Origin: Cheilinus undulatus
Lineage: Eukaryota > Chordata > Actinopteri > Labriformes > Labridae
Length of the DNA: 64,000 nt
Assembly: GCF_018320785.1 (NCBI RefSeq)
Contig: NC_054876.1
Span: 25,752,212 to 25,816,211 of the forward strand
Direction of reading: 5' to 3'
Each line of letters starts with the position of its first letter. Position 1 is the first letter of the stretch. Made by a program: the position numbers and the translations under genes. The notes under the pieces were generated by a model. That model was not told the origin of the DNA. It saw only the letters and a program-made list of their open reading frames with translations, and searched no databases. Positions 1 to 12,519 of the stretch are shown piece by piece.

Positions 1-1556
1 CAGGATAAGGTTGCCCACATTTTTTGTACTTTTACAATCCTATGTGTTTTAAAATGGTAGTCTTGTTTATTTAATATTAGTGTTGTAAAAGTGCAGAGGC
101 TTTAGAAAACTATGAATCTCCAGTCATATTTCAACCCAAAGTTGCTCCGAGCAAGATATAGACGGAAACACTGACACTTTTCAGGTCCTTTTGGAGTCAC
201 AGATGTTTTCTTTTCTCTTGCTTATTAACAGAAAATACAGGTGAAGGTAGATCCCATTTAGACAGCATGCAGGAGTTGGCCTGCAAATTTTGTGAATCAA
301 AAAGCTAATCAGTTCTGCATGCTTGTAGTTTAATTTTACAAGCGCAGTACTAAGGTTTAAATTGTGGTATCCTAACAATCCTTCAGCATGTTCATCCTTT
401 ACTTTGCACACTCAAATCTACATATTGTAGATTTTGCTATTTTTTCAGCCATGATTTTTTAATTTTGAAAAGCAATCAATATCTAAATAATAAGCATAAA
501 TAGTTTAAGTTCAAAGTAACCTCATTTAGAACAGAATCTGACAAAAATAAAAAAAGGCAGTCATTATCTGCAGGCAAAGTAAAAAACTTGAGACACTAAT
601 CCCTTTCAATTTTTTGATCTGAGAACAATGGGGTGTTCTCTATAAGTTTCAGCTGTTTCAACTAACACATGACTCTAAATTAGCTACATTTACTGTATGA
701 AAATAACTTTAGTTTTGATGCACCTTTTAACCCAGGGTTACAAGGTTCTACACAGGCACACATTACAATACACAGAATAAAAGCAAGGCAGTGTTAAAAT
801 GTTAAATTGACTACAAAAAACAACAATAAACACTCCTAATTTGTTTATGATTTAAACTGTCTTGTTTGAAATTTGAAATTTATTTGAAATTCTTTTGACC
901 TGATAGCCACTTGAGATGAATCATCACATTTTCAAGGGGGTCTAAAACAAAGATACAGACAAGAGGAACACTGCAAGACAACCAGCACAATACACACATT
1001 TAGAGAAACGTTACAACACAATCTTCATGGGTCTGCCTGCTGCATTTGGTTGAAATCTCAATCTGACTTCCACTGAAGACGATTTTAAAGAAAATATGTG
1101 CGTGTGTGATTGATCGATGGCAGGGAAGCAGCTTAAACACTACTCTTAGTCAGTGAGCATGATATATTAAATTGGTGGTAACCATAGCAACAACACTTGT
1201 GTGTTGTGCTACCATTAACTCTTACTGGTGAAACAGAGCTGCTGTATTTTAAACTTACTACTTAAAAATGCTGACATGTTTGAGTCTTTTGAAACACAAA
1301 ATGTTGAAAACACAATTCTTTGGATCTATGCGTCACTTACACAAATAAAGGGCGTTGCAAATACAACCTTGATGAATCATCAATTAGTAAACGAAATGTG
1401 GCTTGTGTGCAGGTACATCGCACATTGAAAGTAGAAAAAATGTCATGTGTCAATAATCAAAACAACTTCCATGTCTGTAGATGTCTCAGTTTGGATTTTG
1501 GGATCCACAATGCTATCAGCATGATATTGGCATCAGCAGACATACACATTTTTTGT
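1..1556. other. Gene-free AT-rich DNA
   Basis: I see no coding region and no repeat that I recognise. The DNA is AT-rich with scattered polyadenylation-like AATAAA words on the plus strand (for example near 776). In human, SPRY4 lies beyond NDFIP1 in convergent orientation, so 3' sequence of a plus-strand neighbour could reach in here, but nothing in the sequence proves it. Confidence 0.4.
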
Positions 1557-1946
1557 AAATATCTCATGGTTTCCCTCCTTGTGTTGTGTTCCTTGTATTA
1601 CATTTGGTTGTAGTTTGTTGTTGCCTTTGTATCCTCCTGTGTTTGCAGTGTTTCCTTAGTTTTTATTTTCCAGTGTACTGTTTTGTCTGTCAGTCCTTGT
1701 GTGTTTCTGTGTAACGGTCTTGTAAAGTGTTCCGTGTCTCCTGCCTCTCTTGTGTGATTTCTTTTTTTCTTCCTGCCTTGGTTTACACTGATTGTCCTCA
1801 CCTGTTTCACCTGTCTTGTGTGCCACACCTCTTCCTGTGTCTAATCACTCCCAGTCTATTTCATTTCTGTGTTTCCCTTTGTCTTTGTAAGTTCGTTGAA
1901 TGTCTTTCTGCCTCCAGTCATTTTTCTGGTGAGACTTTTGTATTTA
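1557..1946 (+). mobile_element. Gypsy-like LTR, first part
   Basis: A T/C/G-rich stretch with the texture of a teleost Gypsy LTR (repeated CTTGTGT and CCTGTCT words). It breaks off at about 1946, where a DNA transposon has inserted, and resumes at about 3885. The left boundary is approximate. No second LTR, protease or polymerase region is seen, so this is a remnant. The call rests on recall of the usual fish element, not on an alignment. Confidence 0.45.
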
Positions 1947-3884
1947 GGCCCAATCCCATTTCTCCCCTTAACCCTCAATCTTACCCTCAAGCTCAACCCT
2001 CAGTCTTAACTTGCCCCTCAAAACCAAGTGTAAGGGCCATCTCATGACTGAGACGTGGGACACCCCTTATTAGCAGTTGCAATTACAGACTGTAGAGGGC
2101 AGTAATGTGCCAAAACGGTGTAGTCTGTCGATTCAAAGGAAGAAGAAGAAGAATGAGAACATGTTGATATTCAACCAAATAACATATATAAACACCACAA
2201 CCATGGACATGTTCAGCCGAAAGTCACCGTATAACACGGCCATTAGCTAATGCCAAACACTAGTTGTAACTATGGTGGCCATTTCCACAACACAAGAAAG
2301 GAGGACACTTTGCAGACATTAGAATAATCAAAACAATTAGGACTCTAGTGTATTCCCCACTACTGTATAATTTTGTCCATGATACTGATGGTACCATGAT
2401 ACAGTGATTCTGAGATACTCTACTCATTGAAGGACAATTAGATCCAGGACCACCCCTGGCCAAAGGCCCTAAGCAGACTCTGATATGAGGCCCCCCACTA
2501 TCGCCCAAACATGCTCACTGAACAATACTCAAAAGTATCTTAAAGTAACTAAAGGATATATTACTACAATAATGAGAAATAGAAAGTCTTTGCAATTTAG
2601 CCCCAGTTAGTAGCATATAAAAGACACAGTTCTTGGTTAAAAAAAAATTATCATTGATTTTAATGATCATATTCCTTGTTTCAATAATAAGGATATGTAT
2701 AATTTCCATCTGTCTAAAAAAGTAGTTACTATGGGTTAATTATTTTCATCATAGTATTAATCCCCCTTTATTAGCTCTCTATTGGGGTCTTCTCCTCAAA
2801 ATAAAAATAATATTAACCAGATGATCTTGCCCCCCTTACACCCCCCTCACACACACACCCCTGCACATCTCCTCTTCCCTCACACACAGCAGCTCATCTG
2901 TTTTGCTTCTTTCCCTTCCTCTCTATGTTTCTGCTTCAGTGTTATCATCTTTTGTTAAATCACCTTTAAATATACATTGTCTTCATTTAGGCCTACTTTC
3001 ACCTGCAATCTGATTTTTAAAACAGCTGATCTGCACAAGGACGTTTGACAACATCAATTAATCCCTGATCAGAACCAGCACAGGACCTTCACAGAGTTTT
3101 ATCATAAATTCACAAACTAAACAATGATAAAAGTTGACGTTTGCCAAGAGAGGTCGCAGAATAAGGGGTGAATTTACTGGACAGACGTGATGAAAGTTTC
3201 TGAGCAGCAAGTATAAGGAGAGAGAGAGAGAGAGAGGGAGAGTGAGCGGATGCATGCACTTTATTGATCACTAATAGCACAAATTTCCAAAAACATATAA
3301 CTAATGTGTGACGGCCAGGTAAAGTTTATGTTATGTCAATGCTGTATATACATTACCAGGATCATATTTAACATACAAACACCGGACTGATGTGCAGAGA
3401 AAGAGAGCAATGGACAATATGCTGCATTACATTATCCAAAGGAGGGCAAATAAGGGTCCGGCTTGAGGTTGTGCCAGACACAGGGTATTGAAACTCCGGA
3501 CACCCTCGTAGGTCTGTGACGGCACAGTTACCAGCTTATGATCGTAAAAATAAAAGTAAATGTTACACTACAAAAAGGCAAATAATCCATAAAATATTAT
3601 CAAACTAAGATATTGGAGTGGTTTTTATAATTTTTAGATCTCTATTAAGACAGAAATTTACATTTGTAGCTCGATTTCTTCCCCGCATTTGCCGCCATCT
3701 TTCTTTGAGTGATAACCAAGAAAGGTCCAGGAACAGCTCAAAACTGAGGGAGATAATGCCCTCAATCTCACCCCTTAGACTCAACTCACGGGAGTATTGG
3801 GACAGCCCTCGCACTTCACGGGATCACGCATTTTGAGACTGAGGGTTAAGATTGAGGGTTAAGGGGAGAAATGGGATTCAGCCC
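1947..3884. mobile_element. Non-autonomous DNA transposon nested in LTR element
   Basis: The two ends are inverted copies. The left end reads GGCCCAATCCCATTTCTCCC followed by CTTAACCCTCAATCTTA; the reverse complement of the right end reads GGGCTGAATCCCATTTCTCC followed by the same CTTAACCCTCAATCTTA. The interior of about 1.9 kb has no transposase frame and includes an (AG)n tract near 3217-3243. TTGTA occurs close to both ends (1938-1942 and 3885-3889) and may be the target duplication, with four extra bases on the left. The superfamily is not certain. The flanks rejoin into one LTR-like sequence, so this element is the younger of the two. Confidence 0.75.
3217..3243. repeat. (AG)n microsatellite
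   Basis: A short run of alternating AG inside the nested DNA transposon. Confidence 0.85.
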
Positions 3885-4790
3885 TTGTAGGGTTTTTGTG
3901 GACAAAGTAAGGGAGTGTTTTTTCAGTTTGTTGACTTAATATTATCAAACTTTTGTTTGGATTTGGGTTCTCCTTTTGTTTAGTTCATTTTTGAAACCTG
4001 ACAGAGCAAACTGACCATAATATGGACCCAGCAGATGCACTCATAGATGATTGGCTCTTTTGTTTAATTGACTCTTTAGTTCCCCTTTACAGCCTCTGGA
4101 AGAACAAGAACAATCACCCTTGGAACAAGGGAGCGGCTTCCAGTAGAGCCAAGAAGGAAGCCAAGAAGAAGCCTGTACTCAAGTGTTCCCTGCCTGAGTG
4201 GCCGTTGGGTTTTGTCGTCCCCCAGAGCCAGAGCCGCCACTCCAGGAGCTTCCGCAGCCTATCTCCCAGCCCAGGCCTCAGGCTTCCTGTGCTCCTGAGC
4301 ATCAAGCTTTTCAGTGCCCCAGAGCCTCCTGTTTCCAGTGCCACAGAGCCTCAGCCTTCCTCTGCTGCAGAGCACCATCAGTCTCCTGTCTCTGCTAAGC
4401 GTCCTCTGCCTCCTGTCCCTGTTGAGCGCCTCCTGCGTCCTGTCCACCCTTGTTCCCCAGGCTAAGCAATGGAGGACATCCCAACCCTGGCTCTAGCCAG
4501 AGACTTGGCTGGTCCTCACTTCTGGCCTTACGTCAGAGGTTCAGTTGGTTCTCGATCCAAGCCCCTCACTGGAGGTCTGGTCGGTCCCAGTTCCTGGCAG
4601 TCCACCAGAACCCTTGTGCCCGTCTGGGCTGCCCCATGGTGGGCCCACAAGAACTCTCATGCCTATCTGGGCTGCCCCCTGGTTGCCCACTATAACTCTT
4701 GTGCCTGTCTGGGCTGGCTCCCAGCCGCCCCCTGAGCCCTCCTGCCCATCAGAGCTGTCCGTTTGCCACCCTCCTTAACTTTTATGATTT
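3885..4790 (+). mobile_element. Gypsy-like LTR end, leader and decayed gag-like region
   Basis: This continues the LTR interrupted at 1946. It ends near AACCTGACAGAG (about 3996-4007) and is followed by a leader and ATGGACCCAGCAG at 4023, the usual beginning of the first open frame in a common fish Gypsy group. An open stretch of 147 codons follows (4022-4465), then about 300 bases of proline-rich, internally repetitive sequence with recurring CTGGGCTGCCCC words. Frames are broken, and no zinc knuckle, protease or reverse transcriptase is seen. The assignment comes from the leader and start context and is not backed by an alignment. Confidence 0.5.
4022..4465 (+). pseudogene. Gag-like open frame of LTR remnant
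   Basis: An open frame of 147 codons starting MDPADALIDDW. Its first half is basic (KKEAKKKP near residue 44) and its second half is proline/serine-rich with repeated P-x-x-S-A and P-V-P words. It lies where the gag gene of the surrounding LTR element would begin but is far too short for a complete gag and is not followed by pol. It is probably a decayed fragment, not a host gene. Confidence 0.4.
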
Positions 4791-6519
4791 TTGTCATCTC
4801 CTCTACATTGTTAACAACATATACAAAGTCATACATTTGCTAAAGTAGAATTCATGGTCGAGATGTTGTTAGTGGTGTGCATTACATTACACAGATGTGT
4901 CTAATGAGGTGGTCAGTGTGTGTATTTATAACTGATGAATTCATCATTATCTGTAGTTTAAAAGTAAGTGGATAGGCATCGTCATAAAACTCACTGGTAG
5001 ACGAGTGACAAATTTGAAATGGCCCTCTCTGATGTCTTCTAAACATGCATCCACATTTTTCTTCTCTATCTTTATTCTGGTTTTACCTGGCAGCATGCAG
5101 CTGCCCAGAGTGAGCGTAGCATTGACAGACACAGCACAACAGGGCATGTCAGTACTGGTGGTCAAGAGGATTGAATTGAAACAGGAAACTTATGGAGTTA
5201 TTGTTTTTTTTACAAACTAGTTATTAACTTACCATTGAGGAAAATTGTTCGCTTCATTAAATTTGATGCTCTGGGCCCTTGTCACACTGATGTAAGGAGG
5301 TTTATGGAGGGGCCAACTTGTGGCCGATTAACAATTATTTTCAATAAACTCTAATATCAGCCGATTAATCGGTCATGTAAAATGTTTGTGTTTCTTTTTT
5401 TATGTCTTTTTGTAAATGTAGACAAATTGACTTTCACAACAGGCCTAACAATCAACCCAGCACAATAAAGCCTTTGTGGTCTTTACAATAAAAGGTATGT
5501 ATTGATATGAATATTGTCATCAGCTAAAATAAAATTGGAAGTATCAGATATCAGCATGAATCTAGCAAAGCTGAAAAAGGGGGACATGGGGACACAAAAA
5601 GAAAGTACTGAAATAAAGAACTAAGACGTAATTTATATTTTGACTTGTGCATGGTAAAACATGCATGGTTCTTTAGCAGCTTAACATTCCTATATTTTCA
5701 TTAGCTCCTCAAATGCTTAGAATCTCTACCCTGTAAGTCCATGTTTATTATTAATATCATAAGGTGTTCTTCATCATGGTCTTATTCCATTTATTTGTAT
5801 ATTGGGAAAGCAGAGGGTATGACTGCTTGTTCAGGTTGTAGTTCGGTAAATTCGTCCTTGCTCATAGGTCTTGTGGAACACAAAAATGTTTGACGGACAG
5901 ACTACAGATGGACAAATGAATGGATGCTATCTAGCGGGAAATTCAATCAGGTACGTTAGAAAATATACAGATAAGGTACGAGGCTATCATCTGATAGTAG
6001 GATATCAAAGTTAACTGGCAGGGATAGCAATGGCTTTAGAAAGTTTGGTTGTGCCCCTTGTACTGAGGCAAATGGGGTTTTTCTATTACACTAAGTGGCT
6101 TTGCATTATTTTGTTTGACTTGACACTGCAGCCCAGTTCAGCAAGGGATTCGCTTTTCCACCACAACTGAGCTACCAGTTTGAGGGTGCATCTAAAGCAG
6201 ATGACGCATTGTTTTGAATGACATTAAATAGCTGCCCTTAAGTAAGTATTGTTTTGTTCCACCAGAAGAAGAAGAACCCATTGTTTGTTCTTCTTCTATT
6301 GGTAATTTGGCAGGTATTTCAAAGTTTGTTGCTAGAACTGCTATTTTAACATGTCTGCGAAGCGAACCTGAATGATGACGAACTGCTGTGACATCACCGC
6401 TTGGAGGAGGGGTGGGCACACATGGGCACTGCTCCAGAGCAGGGCCATTCTGGGCAAGGCTCAGTGTTGTCCTGTAAGGCCTAAATGCAAATGGAAAAGT
6501 AAATCAGCACTGCTTGGTT
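4791..6519. other. Gene-free DNA with transposon scraps
   Basis: No gene seen. Around 5285-5385 is a scrap with ATCAGCCGATTAATCGGT, a word common in decayed fish hAT-like repeats. The rest is AT-rich single-copy-looking sequence with short open frames that show no recognisable protein. Confidence 0.4.
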
Positions 6520-6695
6520 TGGATCGGCGCAGCCAAAGGTCATAGTTGAAAAGCCTCATAAAGCATCCAAGTGGGCAGCCCAGGTTCAAAACCAACTTGA
6601 GGCTCCTTTCCTGCACCCCCTGCCCTCCCCCCACTGATATTGTACTGTATCCACTGTCCTTTAGAATTAAAGGCCCAAAAATAAATCTTAAAAAA
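6520..6695 (+). mobile_element. tRNA-like SINE, copy 1
   Basis: It shares an ordered set of blocks with two other copies in this window (37,450 and 37,716): a GTGGGC-GCC block, a B-box-like GGTTCAAAACC, then GCTCCTTTCC, CTGCC, a C-rich tract, ACTGTC, and the tail CCAAAAATAAATCTTAAAAA. This order matches a dispersed SINE-like repeat of percomorph fishes. The A box is decayed. The left end is approximate. Confidence 0.6.
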
Positions 6696-7039
6696 ATTGC
6701 ATGCCACAAACTACCTTTACTTTTTAAAAGGCATCTTTTATTTAAGCTAAACTAGAACACAGACTTGCTGCAAAAGCGAAGAAATGATTAAACGATTTAT
6801 ACCTAATCCGTTAGAATCATACTGACATTGACCAAATTATCAGCCAATATTTGCCAATATTCTGTCATACTCTCTGTGAAGCAGATTAAGGTGACACAGT
6901 GAGAAAGACTTTGTGTTTCCAGACAATGTGCGCATGGATTTCTTCATTAATGAAGCAAGGTTACTTCCACTCATACATTATGCGCACAGACGCCTTTCCC
7001 TGCACATATAGATGGACTGACAATGGCAGCAGCTTCAAA

Positions 7040-7690
7040 CGTAAAGGATGAGATCAGCAGTCAGTGTATATCTGTTCAGATGCCATGGGAACTCTGTCTT
7101 CTTCATCACTCGTCTCTCCACCTCCTCTCTTCTGCGTCTGGCTCACTGCTTCCTGTGTCCTCCCCTCCCCCATCGTAATAAAAAGGAGAGAGGCCCGTTC
7201 ATTCATGTATTCAGCTAGTCAGCTGAGCGAAGAGAGGGAAAGCAGGGAGGAGAGAAAGAGATAAAGTGAGGTGAGAGGAGAGGAGAGGAGAGGAGAGGAG
7301 AGATGAAAAGGTCACCTGTATTACATCACTGACAGGGGATGGAGTGCTAGGGAAGAAAAAGGGGGAGCAAAAAAATCCAAACCCTCTATTACCTCTCCCT
7401 TTCTCTCTCTCTCTCACACCCCCCCTCCCTTTCCCATCCTGACAGTATGAGTCACAGACAGACCGGTTCCCTTGATGCACTGCGGAAACGTAATGTGACG
7501 TAGCCTCCATCCCTCCCTCCCCTTCCCTCCACCACGTACGTCTCCCTCATCCTTCCCATTCATGCCTCCCGTCACAGCACAGCGAATCTCCATTCACAAA
7601 ATAGCAGAGAGAGAGGGGGGGAGAGAGCAAGAGAGAGCAGGTGGATTCACAGTGACGGAACAAACACAATCTGTGTCATAGCAGTAGATT
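7040..7690 (+). promoter_or_regulatory. Purine-rich promoter-like block
   Basis: A block of higher GC than its surroundings. It contains a pyrimidine tract (7,100-7,165), a TATA-like TAATAAAAAGG (about 7,175-7,186), a GAGAG-rich tract, an AP-1-like TGAGTCA (about 7,448), a CRE-like TGACGTA (about 7,496) and further CT/GA tracts. That texture is typical of vertebrate promoters or GAGA-type regulatory DNA. No coding exon can be attached to it, so its role is an inference. Confidence 0.25.
7274..7302. repeat. (GAGGA)n microsatellite
   Basis: About six copies of the pentamer GAGGA with flanking GAGAG. Confidence 0.85.
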
Positions 7691-10600
7691 ACCTATTTTA
7701 GCAGAGAACAGAGCAATCAAAGATCTAAATTTTGTTGCTTTTGCAAAAAACATCACCAAAAACTCTTAAAATCTAGGCATATATTTTAAGACTCTTTCGC
7801 TAAGACTTGAGTTACTTAATACTGTGCAAGGTTTATTGTTGCCATGGTTACAAAATATGAGCCAGAGAGCCAAGAGCAATGATTTGAAATATGATTTAAA
7901 GTATGGATAGGAAGTATGTTTGAGGTATTCCAGACAAATCTGATTCAGAGCAGAAACTCAAAATATGAAATTGAAATACAGTCAGTATTGCCAAACAAAA
8001 CTCAATACATGATATCCTATTCTACACAGTTATATGATTAAAATAATAAATAAGATTATATATTGCACATTTTATTGTATAACCCTCACATAAAGTGCAA
8101 TAGATTAAAAGTTATCAATTAACAATGTATTCCTCTGTGCATTAAAAGTAAGATAACAATAAGCTAACACTCAGTCTTAACCAATACTTATTCAGTATAG
8201 AAAAACTATGATTGGGCAGAGGCTCTCTCACCTCTGAAAACACTGCAGCATAATAATAATAAGAAGCATACTGCTTACCATCAGACACAGTAACCTCTAC
8301 CAACATCATGCACAATCAGCCAGTCAAAGAATTACACAGATCACATCAGATTTGATTTTTATGATGTTGGGAAACTTTATCAGCTGTCTGATGACATAAG
8401 CAGTTCATTAAGAAACAGCAGTCTTTTTTCATATTACAGACCAAATAGTGCCACAGTTACAATACAACCATGCTGGAAAATTCTCTGACAGTAAAATGCT
8501 GATAGTAAAAAAGTCTGAGCATGATACAGTAACAGAAGATGCCAATATGAAAGGCTATGAAATCTATATATTGGTTATTTTTGTGTGTACATTCTTGCTT
8601 TCATCAGAGGACAAGACACATTTTTCTACTATAAATAACTCAATGTGATTAGATTAATAATAAAGGAAAGTTTAGAGTTAACAGCAATTTAGCCAAAGCC
8701 CTAAAGTTGGCCCTGGGAATTCAAGCAGATTCTTTCACAGTCATCATGGAAAGTGGGCTTATACTGTGTGACTGAATTAGTTATGAGTAAAATTAGGACT
8801 GACTATAACTAATGTCAGTGAGTCTCCTTTGAAAAGTCTCACACAGAGAGGTCTTTTATCTTACTTTCACATTTCAAATAGCTTTAAACAACAACACAAC
8901 CCCTCTCTCCATCTCTCTCTCAGTTGCCTATAAACAGTACAGCCAGCAAACACAACTAGGAGCTAAAAAAATAAAAAAAATCCAGATTAGCTGTAGGTAG
9001 GTTTATTTCCTGCTTGTTTATTTAGTTTATTATGGTCAGGAAAAGCACATCAATAATATATTCTCATTGTTTTCATGGTGATTTAAGATGCTGACAGAAA
9101 GTTTACACAAGAAAAATTCCCCCAAAGTTCGGGAGTATGCATGTGTTAATGCTCTTAGGGTGCAAGTGTAGGACCAAAATATCAAACGTGCGAAAAAACC
9201 ATCCAACCAGTCAAGAATAGCTGGCCAGGCATTGTTCCCCTGCATACTACCAAACAAACAAGATCAGGCTGAAAGTTGGCTCGACTGCCAAGTGAAATGT
9301 GCAAAAAATTTGTGCCTGGATTGGCTGAACAGTATACAGTGTACAACAGGATATGAATCTATTTATTTTATGTCATCCATTTTTCTGTGGAAAATTACAG
9401 GTACATTTTGGTTGTTTTCAAGATGTTGTCTTATTTATTTTCTTATCCCCGGATAACAGCACTGGTTTCCATGACATTTCAAGTTATAAACAGTAATTTT
9501 CACAAGCTCTCCACAGAAATGGCTTATATTCTGAAAAACCAGAACTGATAACCTGATAAAACAAGATAAGTCGAAATAGCAAGGAAACCAAAATGTACTC
9601 CTTATTATGGGGGGGAAAAAAGAGTAAAATTAAACTTATTGATGCATATCCTCTTAAGGCTTCAATCAGACCACTTAATCATGCATAAAATGAGGTCTTG
9701 GATGTACAGTATTTCTCTTATGTTCACATTCAAGGACAATTTTTGTTAAAACATGCCCTTTTTATGTAAGTTTCCTTGTTTGCTCTCTTCTTATCTTTTG
9801 TTTTTAGAGCTGCAAGACAGGCTTATATTAGCATTACAACATATACCAGGCTCATTTCTATTAGGAAAAATAGCTGTGTCACTTATACTCTAACAGCAGG
9901 TTGGTTGATGACTAAGTGAAATTAAAGGTGAGCATCTGAGCAGTGCCCTGTACCTTTAAATGTACCCTTGTCTCCCCATAACTAAGATAAGAGATGAGTC
10001 TTATCACTAAATGTGAGCTCAAACACAAAGGGGCACAACAACTGCATCTACGGTACTGACTTCTATAAGGACCATGCATATTTCCCCTGATATTGTACAA
10101 CAAATTGTTTATTAATGAGAACAATTTCCCCAAAAAGGGACATTTCATCATGGTAGGCATGATGTCTGACTCATTACATGTCTCTCTGAGATAATCCAAT
10201 AATTTTATTGCATCACAGTTTGTATGCTGTGATGGATTACTCACTAACGTACCAGCTAAAAGGATTGTAGTGGTCAGAGATAAGCGCCTCAGCATCATAA
10301 GTGTTTTTATGAATGAACGAGTGACATTCAGGTTCAGCCTGCTGGTTGGCTGAGACGGTGGCGGAGAAAATCTCAACGTACAGTATGATTCACCACAACA
10401 AAGTGTTAGGGAGGGGGCGGTGATGTCACTGGTGGTGGTGGGGGAGTCATCAGTGAGTCAGAGAGGAAAAAGAAGAGGAGGAGGATGAGGACGAAGAGCA
10501 GTAGGTAAAAAAAAAAAAAAATAAGGAGCACATGGGGAGGTGGGGAACCTGCTGTGTGTGACCCATGGTAACAAGCAACGTTGGCCTGCGTATGACTCAC

Positions 10601-12519
10601 CACTGCTTTAACAACCTCACACACAAACTCCAAATGAAGGGATGCTGTGACACATATACATGTGAAAAACACATCATACATGAATACGCCACCTGTCAAA
10701 TAGTGTCAGAAGCATCCACGCAACATAAACACGCATCGCCTACAGGAAAAGAACATAAATGTTGATGCACAAACACTTAGAGCGAAAACACGCATATCGG
10801 CACATGAAGCAGAGCAAGAGAAGGGGAGGGTCAGGATGACTCACACATCAATGACAACACCCCTCCCCCTGCCCCAATCACACACACACACACATTTTAC
10901 ACGAAAAGAAGAAGAAGGAAGTATCATTTGGATGCAACCCACATCCTCTTCACATCCTGGGGAAGCTCCCATTTGAATCTCAGACTGACAGCAGGAGGCT
11001 CTGACTGACTGCAGCTTGTCTGAGGTGACAGGAGTTCTCTCCCAAGATATTCTGACTTTAAATGTATGATAATTACAAAGTCAAAAATTGTGGAAAAAAT
11101 TGTTTATCTGTGTTAGACCTGAAGTTTCTAATTATTTTAATCCTTGTCATTGGTCAAAACATTTTCAAACCTCTGTGGAACCCTATGCCTCCAAACCACA
11201 CTATATCAGACATTTCCCAGAACCCATTGACTGTTGGCAGAATGAAGTGTTTTTTGAAAGCACAGGGTATCATGAGTCTGTGTAGTTAAAAGGTGGCAAA
11301 TGTGTTACAGTGGATTTTCATCTGCTTTTCTAAGAGAACTCTTAACCCTCTAACTCAGTTTGTACTGATGAGTGCCCTCTGATAGCTTTACATCCCAGTG
11401 TTGTGCTTTTATACATTTTATTACATATATTTCTTGTTACTTCCTAACAAGAAATTTATAGCTATAATTTGCTTTTTAATCTTGCATGTTAAGTAATCAT
11501 AAAGTGTGTTGTGTCTAAGGCTTATTGATAAAAATTAGGGAAGTGTTAAAAATTAGGAAAGACTTCGTCAGTGACTTACACTCGAACTTAAGGGCAGCTG
11601 TTGGATGCAGTCAGTCCGTGGAGTTTGATCCCAGCTCCTGCAATCACATATGGATGCGTCCTCTGAAGGGATGTGTCATCAATATAGGTCCTGTTGACAA
11701 ACATCAGCCATCAGGAAACAACCTGGCATGAACAGATATCAGATGCCATAGTTGACACAGTTCACCTTATTGCTAAATCAATTTTTTTTTAATTTACTGG
11801 GTGGATGAAGTCACCTGTTGGGCAAACTGATTGGTTTTCATGGTTGAGAAAATGTTGGAAAAGTGGGACTGTTACACCAAAAATAGTGATGCAAAAACAT
11901 CTGTATTAGTGTCAGCAACCAGCTTAATAGTCATCTAAACTTTGGTATCGATCAGCCCTAATTTTCACAATCGGTGCAACTCTCCTTTGGCTAGACACTT
12001 AACCCAAGTTTGTGCCCACTGCTGTGTCAGTGGCATTTGAGAGTACAAGATAGAAATAAATGTAATGGCTAGTACTGATGGTCACTTAACATAGCAGCTT
12101 AAACCATCATCAGTGTGTGAATGGGTAACTGTGACTAAAAGTAGTGTGTAAAGTTATATGAAAAGAAAAGTGCTACAAGCTCAAGTCCATAACACTTACC
12201 ATGTAGATCGATAGTCACCCATATTTAATGTACTTAATTATTATTTAAATTTCTTATAAATCATAATCGAAATTACTGTGAATGATTTTGAGGTCACAAT
12301 TATATCTCCAAATTTCACAGTGATTTAACAACATTTGCACTGCATGCTTTCATTGGACTTTAACACTATAAAATACTAAAAACAAAAAACAAGCAATCCA
12401 GAAAAAAATAATTGAAAAAATATAAATGTCTAATATTAATGAAATAAATAAATAAACTATGTTTTTGAAGTTGTGCTTTACTTCTTTCTTTGGTCTTACA
12501 AAACTATATTGTTTTTTTA
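7691..12519. other. Gene-free region, possible regulatory DNA
   Basis: No gene recognised. It holds a poly-A run and a G/A-rich tract at 10,405-10,530, a short (CA)n near 10,880, and a unique-looking block at about 9,960-10,380 described separately. Several open frames of 60-100 codons exist on both strands, but none shows a known domain or a coding-like exon structure. Confidence 0.4.
9960..10380. promoter_or_regulatory. Candidate conserved non-coding element
   Basis: A block without low complexity or recognised repeat. It carries AT-rich homeodomain/SOX-like words (ACAAATTGTTTATTAATG at about 10,089-10,106) beside balanced sequence. The minus strand is open for 154 codons (10,376 back to 9,912), but the peptide has no recognisable domain. 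An unrepeated block kept amid decayed transposons is the usual look of a distal enhancer, but conservation could not be tested. Confidence 0.25.

Noticed and set aside
7211-7510. 99-codon minus-strand frame with S/P/F-rich peptide
   Set aside because: It follows the GAGGA and CT tracts; low complexity explains it.
9912-10376. 154-codon minus-strand open frame as a gene
   Set aside because: No recognisable domain and no splice partners, and the peptide has a composition like translated non-coding DNA. Kept only as part of a possible regulatory block.
10405-10699. 97-codon minus-strand frame with P-rich and F-rich runs
   Set aside because: Translation of homopolymer and GGTG tracts; no coding signal.
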